Source: Toxotes chatareus (Eukaryota; Chordata; Actinopteri; Toxotidae). Taken from it: DNA of 64,000 nucleotides. The DNA lies in NCBI GenBank assembly GCA_016801885.1, contig CM028901.1, positions 7,648,783 to 7,712,782 on the forward strand, read 5' to 3'. Every line of letters begins with the position of its first letter. Position 1 is the stretch's first letter. Under the pieces are notes generated by a model. That model was not told the DNA's origin, did not search any database, and saw only the letters and a list, made by a program, of their open reading frames with translations. The translations under genes were made by a program, and so were the position numbers. Shown piece after piece: positions 62,201 to 64,000 of this stretch.

Positions 62201-64000
62201 ACAGCAACTAGGAAAATAAATACTGTTTTGTGACAACATCGAATGAATATCACACCCCGCAGTTCAAACACATTAAGCTCCTCATTTTCATTCCCCCATC
62301 CAGCCCCTTCGATGTTGAGGACTTGACTCTGTCGTCTGGCAACGTGAGCAAAGCCACAGCGCTCCAGAGACGAGTGTCGGTCTACAGCCAGGGAACGCCA
62401 GAGACCCCCACCTTCCAGGACACCTCCTTCTTTGTGAGTCCAACACACACCTCTTTTTGCCTCGCTGGTGTAATGGGAGACAGCAGTTTTTGTAGCTATT
62501 TGTAGTTCTTAGCACATTGTGAGATCCTTACACACAAACTGTCTGCTCCGTACTATTAGGAAATTTGTCTGTTGATGCATCATGCTTATGTAAGCAATCG
62601 TAGCCCTTCCCCTAACTAACCCTCACCCATTTCCCTGCTATCCCCCTCCACCTTGCATTTCCACATCAACACCCCTTACCCACACTCTCTCTCACCTTAC
62701 ACGTTTATCCATTCCTCCTGTATCCCACTCACCCACCCTCACTCAAATACCCAACACCTTGTCCTATTTGCCTGCGTGCATTGTATAAAGAAGTGGCGGC
62801 CATATCCCGTGGAGCGCCAGCGCCTCTCCTTCCTGCACATGCTCCGAGACACCCTACTCGAGAAGCTAAGGCGCAGTCGCTCGTTCGGTGACCTGGCCTC
62901 ACTCCGGCCAAGGCCTAAATCCAGTCTGGAGGTCTATGTGAGTGTGCTGTGGGCCCTTGACCCTCCTAACCTGACTCTTGTGTGCCCCCTGCCTCACTGA
63001 CATGATGGGGATGTACTCATCTGCTGGTGTGGACACACTTGGGCTTGTCCAGTCCCGTTTCTGTGGGCTGTTGAATGCCATGTGTGGCTGTTTGCATGTT
63101 TATTTGCATGACATGCTTTAAGCTGTCTGTGTTCTTGTTAAGGTTTTCTGCTAAGATTTACCCTTTCTCTGGTTCTGTCTTGGTTGAACAGGTCAGGTCA
63201 TAAGAATGTAGAGTGAAAAATGGAGTATGCTGAATCTTTTTCCACTCGAGAGAGCTTTCTCTTGTACTTTTTTTCTTACATGCTTTGATTTCAAGCTGTA
63301 TCTCAGTCTTTATTCTCCACATATTTACTTTCCTGTCTCTCCTTTCAGTCCACTTTACCAGATGACGTCTTTGAGAATGGCGGCTGCGGCGTGGCTGAAT
63401 GCAAGCGTCTCTCCTTCACCTTCTCCGACACCTCTGGTTCCACACCGAGCCCCAGCCCCGCCCTGAGCTCCCACTCCCCCGGCCAGTCCAACCCGGAGAT
63501 CACTGTCACTCCTCCAGAATCAGAACCATCAGCTACACAGATCCTTCCAACAAGAGAGGACTCCATCGCAGAGGAGAATTTAGTGGAGGAAGAGGAGGAG
63601 GAGTACGAGGAGGATGGGGAGACGGGTAGCAGAGGAAGTAGGGGCACCAGTGGCAGCCTCGCCAGTGATGAAGCTGAGGTTGCAGAGGACTCGGAGTGGG
63701 AGCGCACAGAGTCCCAGCGAAATTCTGGCTCCAACTGTGGTTCAGCTGCCCCGTCCTTGTGTTCTGACAGCCACCTGTCTACAGTGGCTCCAGAGGATGT
63801 TTTCCTGGATCACGCTGACGAACTGAAACCTGTGGAGCTGGACACAGAGGAGGCGGGCAGCCTGACCAGGCAGCTGGTGAAGAGGCTGACGTCTTCTGAA
63901 ATTGTGCCACCCAGTGCGAGCTCTACTGAGGGTGGAGGAAGCCTGAGCTGGGCCGGAGAGGGAAGCAGGGCTTTCTTGGAGAGCAGCCTTGAGGAGGCTA
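47390..64000 (+). CDS. ripor2: Rho family-interacting cell polarization regulator 2 (5' two-thirds of the gene; 3' end beyond window)
   Basis: Twelve exons join in frame: 47390-47510, 50639-50794, 51370-51448, 51943-51966, 52353-52406, 59743-59892, 60365-60428, 60869-60912, 61256-61381, 61565-61713, 62304-62433 and 63349-64000+. From the ATG at 47416 they give 574 residues (the human protein has about 1,070). Seen: the RIPOR2-specific start [29 protein letters not shown]; the helical segment [15 protein letters not shown] to [65 protein letters not shown]; then an acidic Ser-rich region with ELKPVELDT and [14 protein letters not shown]1 and RIPOR3 diverge in these blocks, so the paralogue is clear. 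Known: RIPOR2 binds and inhibits RhoA, binds 14-3-3 after phosphorylation, and acts in leukocyte polarity, myoblast differentiation and hair-cell stereocilia (human deafness gene). The C-terminal repeat domain is not in the window. Confidence 0.95.
47797..48127 (-). mobile_element. MITE-like element, family B, complete copy with terminal inverted repeats
   Basis: Left end AAGAGCTATTCCACTGA and right end TCAGTGGAGTGTCCCTT are inverted repeats (13 of 17 positions). They are bordered by TTA on both sides (47,797-47,799; 48,125-48,127), the kind of 3-base duplication made by PIF/Harbinger transposases. The interior, read on the reverse strand (GGTAGGATCCAGTATTTTTG and AAGCTTGACCCAT), matches the copies at 10,545 and 35,744. 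No coding capacity. Confidence 0.65.
49987..50071. repeat. (GT)n / (GTAC) / (GTGA) / (GT)n compound microsatellite
   Basis: Two GT arrays separated by GCGTGCGTACGTACGTGAGT and a short GTGA run, read directly. Confidence 0.95.
50639..50794 (+). CDS. ripor2: ripor2 coding exon
   Basis: Acceptor GTTTGTGCAG preceded by (GT)9; donor GTGAGT at 50795. 156 bases, phases 2/2, so frame-preserving if skipped. Encodes residues 32-84, including the Lys/Ser-rich linker [18 protein letters not shown] and [18 protein letters not shown]. Confidence 0.93.
50795..51369 (+). other. ripor2 intron with family A repeat fragment
   Basis: GT-AG intron. At about 51,110-51,305 it contains AGTCGATTAATTAATTAGTC and AAGTAATTAATCGTTTAAG with TGTTTGCTGATTCC, a decayed reverse copy of family A. 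Confidence 0.75.
51370..51448 (+). CDS. ripor2: ripor2 coding exon
   Basis: Acceptor CTGCCCTGTAG, donor GTGAGA at 51449; 79 bases, phases 2/0. Encodes D84 (split codon) to L110: [20 protein letters not shown] and KRNSRL, a charged, probably coiled-coil segment conserved in RIPOR proteins. Confidence 0.94.
51449..51942 (+). other. ripor2 intron with (CA)n array
   Basis: GT-AG intron containing a (CA)24-type array (51,736-51,783) and a TG tract 15 bases before the acceptor. Confidence 0.85.
51736..51783. repeat. (CA)n microsatellite
   Basis: (AC)24, read directly. Confidence 0.97.
51943..51966 (+). CDS. ripor2: ripor2 24-base microexon
   Basis: Eight codons, GVLYDLDK, residues 111-118. The acceptor TTGTTCTCTCCAG is preceded by a (GT)9 tract; the donor is GTGAGT at 51967. 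Phases 0/0. The peptide is invariant in RIPOR proteins I know (GVLYDLDK or GFLYDLDK), so it is a true constitutive microexon. Confidence 0.95.
51967..52352 (+). other. ripor2 intron, purine-rich
   Basis: GT-AG intron. The + strand from about 52,045 to 52,205 is strongly A/G-rich, which produces spurious minus-strand open frames. Confidence 0.85.
52353..52406 (+). CDS. ripor2: ripor2 coding exon
   Basis: Acceptor GTCTCTTTGCAG, donor GTAAGC at 52407; 54 bases, phases 0/0. Encodes residues 119-136, [18 protein letters not shown], a conserved helical segment of the RIPOR N-terminal domain. Confidence 0.95.
52645..52865 (+). mobile_element. MITE-like family C, truncated copy
   Basis: Contains GAATATTGACACCACTCTCA, GGTAAATATGAAGCTACAGC and CAGCAGCTGGTTAACTTAGC, the interior motif order of the complete copy at 19,807-20,202. 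Terminal repeats are not clear. Confidence 0.65.
54478..54521. repeat. (CT)n(CA)n microsatellite
   Basis: Short CT run joined to (AC)16-17, read directly. Confidence 0.95.
55763..55801 (+). CDS. possible ripor2 cassette microexon (39 bases)
   Basis: After TACTGGTATCAG, 39 bases encode [13 protein letters not shown] in phase 0 and end AAG|GTGAGA. Both ends fit the phase-0 junction between the exons at 52,406 and 59,743, so inclusion would insert 13 residues after RRLEFHMSK. The donor is good. The acceptor lacks a strong pyrimidine tract, and canonical RIPOR2 has no insertion here. Speculative. Confidence 0.2.
55869..55916. repeat. (GT)n microsatellite
   Basis: (GT)24, read directly; first of three facing arrays in this intron. 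Confidence 0.97.
56041..56104. repeat. (CA)n microsatellite
   Basis: About 64 bases of CA with one GC interruption; complementary to the GT arrays on either side. Confidence 0.97.
56203..56302. repeat. (GT)n microsatellite with GC interruptions
   Basis: About 100 bases, GT-rich with GCAC/GCGC interruptions, read directly. Confidence 0.95.
59743..59892 (+). CDS. ripor2: ripor2 coding exon
   Basis: Acceptor TGTGTGCATTCAG preceded by a TG tract; donor GTACTG at 59893 (weaker than its neighbours). 150 bases, phases 0/0. Encodes residues 137-186: [20 protein letters not shown], then MKQAF with a Ser-rich loop and NRRYKEYTE. Strongly conserved with human RIPOR2. Confidence 0.95.
59893..60364 (+). 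other. ripor2 intron
   Basis: GT-AG intron with acceptor TTGTCTTCTCCCCAG; AT-rich, nothing else recognised. Confidence 0.88.
60365..60428 (+). CDS. ripor2: ripor2 coding exon
   Basis: 64 bases, phases 0/1, donor GTGAGA at 60429. Encodes residues 187-207, [20 protein letters not shown] then K, plus the first base of G208. Confidence 0.95.
60429..60868 (+). other. ripor2 intron
   Basis: GT-AG intron of 440 bases with acceptor tract TTTTCCCCTCTCTGACAG. AT-rich; nothing else recognised. Confidence 0.88.
60869..60912 (+). CDS. ripor2: ripor2 coding exon with GC donor
   Basis: 44 bases, phases 1/0. Encodes G208 to E222, [14 protein letters not shown]. The exon is followed by GCAAGT rather than GT: GAG|GCAAGT matches the consensus at every position except the T-to-C change. 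The next exon continues IFM exactly as in the human protein, so the GC-AG junction is required by the protein. Confidence 0.93.
60913..61255 (+). other. ripor2 GC-AG intron
   Basis: 343-base intron starting GCAAGT and ending TTCCTTCCTTCAG. A run of 13 G lies at 61,212-61,224, about 30 bases before the acceptor. Confidence 0.88.
61256..61381 (+). CDS. ripor2: ripor2 coding exon
   Basis: 126 bases, phases 0/0, donor GTAGTG at 61382. Encodes residues 223-264, [19 protein letters not shown] then [12 protein letters not shown], a C2-like beta-strand region typical of the RIPOR core. Confidence 0.95.
61565..61713 (+). CDS. ripor2: ripor2 coding exon
   Basis: 149 bases, phases 0/2, acceptor GACCCAATCAG, donor GTAAGT at 61714. 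Encodes residues 265-313 ([20 protein letters not shown] ... [13 protein letters not shown]) and two bases of Y314. Nearly identical in wording to human RIPOR2. Confidence 0.96.
61714..62303 (+). other. ripor2 intron
   Basis: GT-AG intron of 590 bases, AT-rich. CTGCCATCTGGTGGTGAAAC (62,168-62,187) contains a CCATCTGGTGG core resembling a CTCF-like or teleost repeat motif; nothing else recognised. Confidence 0.85.
62304..62433 (+). CDS. ripor2: ripor2 coding exon
   Basis: 130 bases, phases 2/0, donor GTGAGT at 62434. Encodes Y314 to F357: [37 protein letters not shown] and QDTSFF. The [15 protein letters not shown] block is diagnostic of RIPOR2. Confidence 0.96.
62791..62937 (+). CDS. ripor2: probable in-frame ripor2 cassette exon (49 codons)
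   Basis: Open in phase 0 between acceptor TATAAAG (exon at 62791; a second AG allows 62794) and donor TAT|GTGAGT at 62938. It would insert [20 protein letters not shown], then [20 protein letters not shown] and [10 protein letters not shown] between DTSFF and STLPDD. It is GC-richer than the flanking intron and has a coding-like, basic composition with a R-S-R-S-F kinase/14-3-3-type site. Absent from the human sequence I know, so its alternative status is inferred. Confidence 0.65.
63349..64000 (+). CDS. ripor2: ripor2 large coding exon (open at window end)
   Basis: Acceptor CTGTCTCTCCTTTCAG. The frame is open for 217 codons plus one base to the window edge, with no ATG needed because it is an internal exon. 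Encodes residues 358-574: [37 protein letters not shown], a Glu-rich stretch ([13 protein letters not shown]), a Ser-rich stretch, then [20 protein letters not shown] and [10 protein letters not shown] with [12 protein letters not shown]. Human RIPOR2 shares the LPDD-FENG, NPEIT-TP and ELKPVELDT...LVKRLTS blocks; the acidic middle is poorly conserved. Confidence 0.95.

Noticed and set aside
63345..63734. 129-codon minus-strand open frame
   Set aside because: It is the antisense shadow of the ripor2 exon at 63,349, whose sense strand encodes conserved RIPOR2 blocks.

Overview
This is vertebrate nuclear DNA, most probably from a percomorph (spiny-rayed) teleost fish. It has short coding exons with GT/AG splice sites, very frequent (CA)n/(GT)n microsatellites, and several dispersed repeat families that I recognise as typical of percomorph genomes. 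Nothing looks bacterial, viral or organellar, and most of the window is non-coding. || Left edge (1-4.6 kb): the last two coding exons and the long 3' UTR of a y+LAT-type amino-acid transporter light chain, closest to slc7a7, on the + strand. || 4.6-5.2 kb: an unexplained, relatively CpG-rich island. It carries a 156-codon open frame on the minus strand that ends at a consensus splice donor, and a candidate + strand first coding exon with a strong start context and a GTAAGT donor. || 5.2-47.4 kb: intergenic DNA and very long 5' introns with microsatellites, pyrimidine tracts and old repeats. Two places look like first exons of the next gene. One is a 5' UTR plus a short acidic coding start near 18.8 kb; the other is a non-coding first exon with a CCAAT-box/E-box promoter near 29.2-29.7 kb. 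|| 47.4-64.0 kb: twelve constitutive coding exons plus one probable cassette exon of ripor2 (fam65b), which encodes a RhoA-inhibiting, 14-3-3-regulated cell-polarity protein. The frame is still open at the right edge, so the C-terminal half lies outside. The exon-by-exon reading joins in frame into 574 residues from the internal Met. || Main points for follow-up: the alternative ripor2 start exons, whose splice phase agrees with the open frame upstream of the internal Met; TG-repeat tracts abutting three acceptors, all of frame-preserving exons; a GC-AG intron; an in-frame 49-codon cassette exon with a basophilic-kinase motif; a possible 39-nt microexon; facing GT/CA arrays able to form a hairpin in a 7.3-kb intron; and two MITE-like families with visible terminal inverted repeats. 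I see no clearly new biological system. The two genes act in unrelated processes (amino-acid transport; Rho signalling) and their adjacency looks like synteny only.
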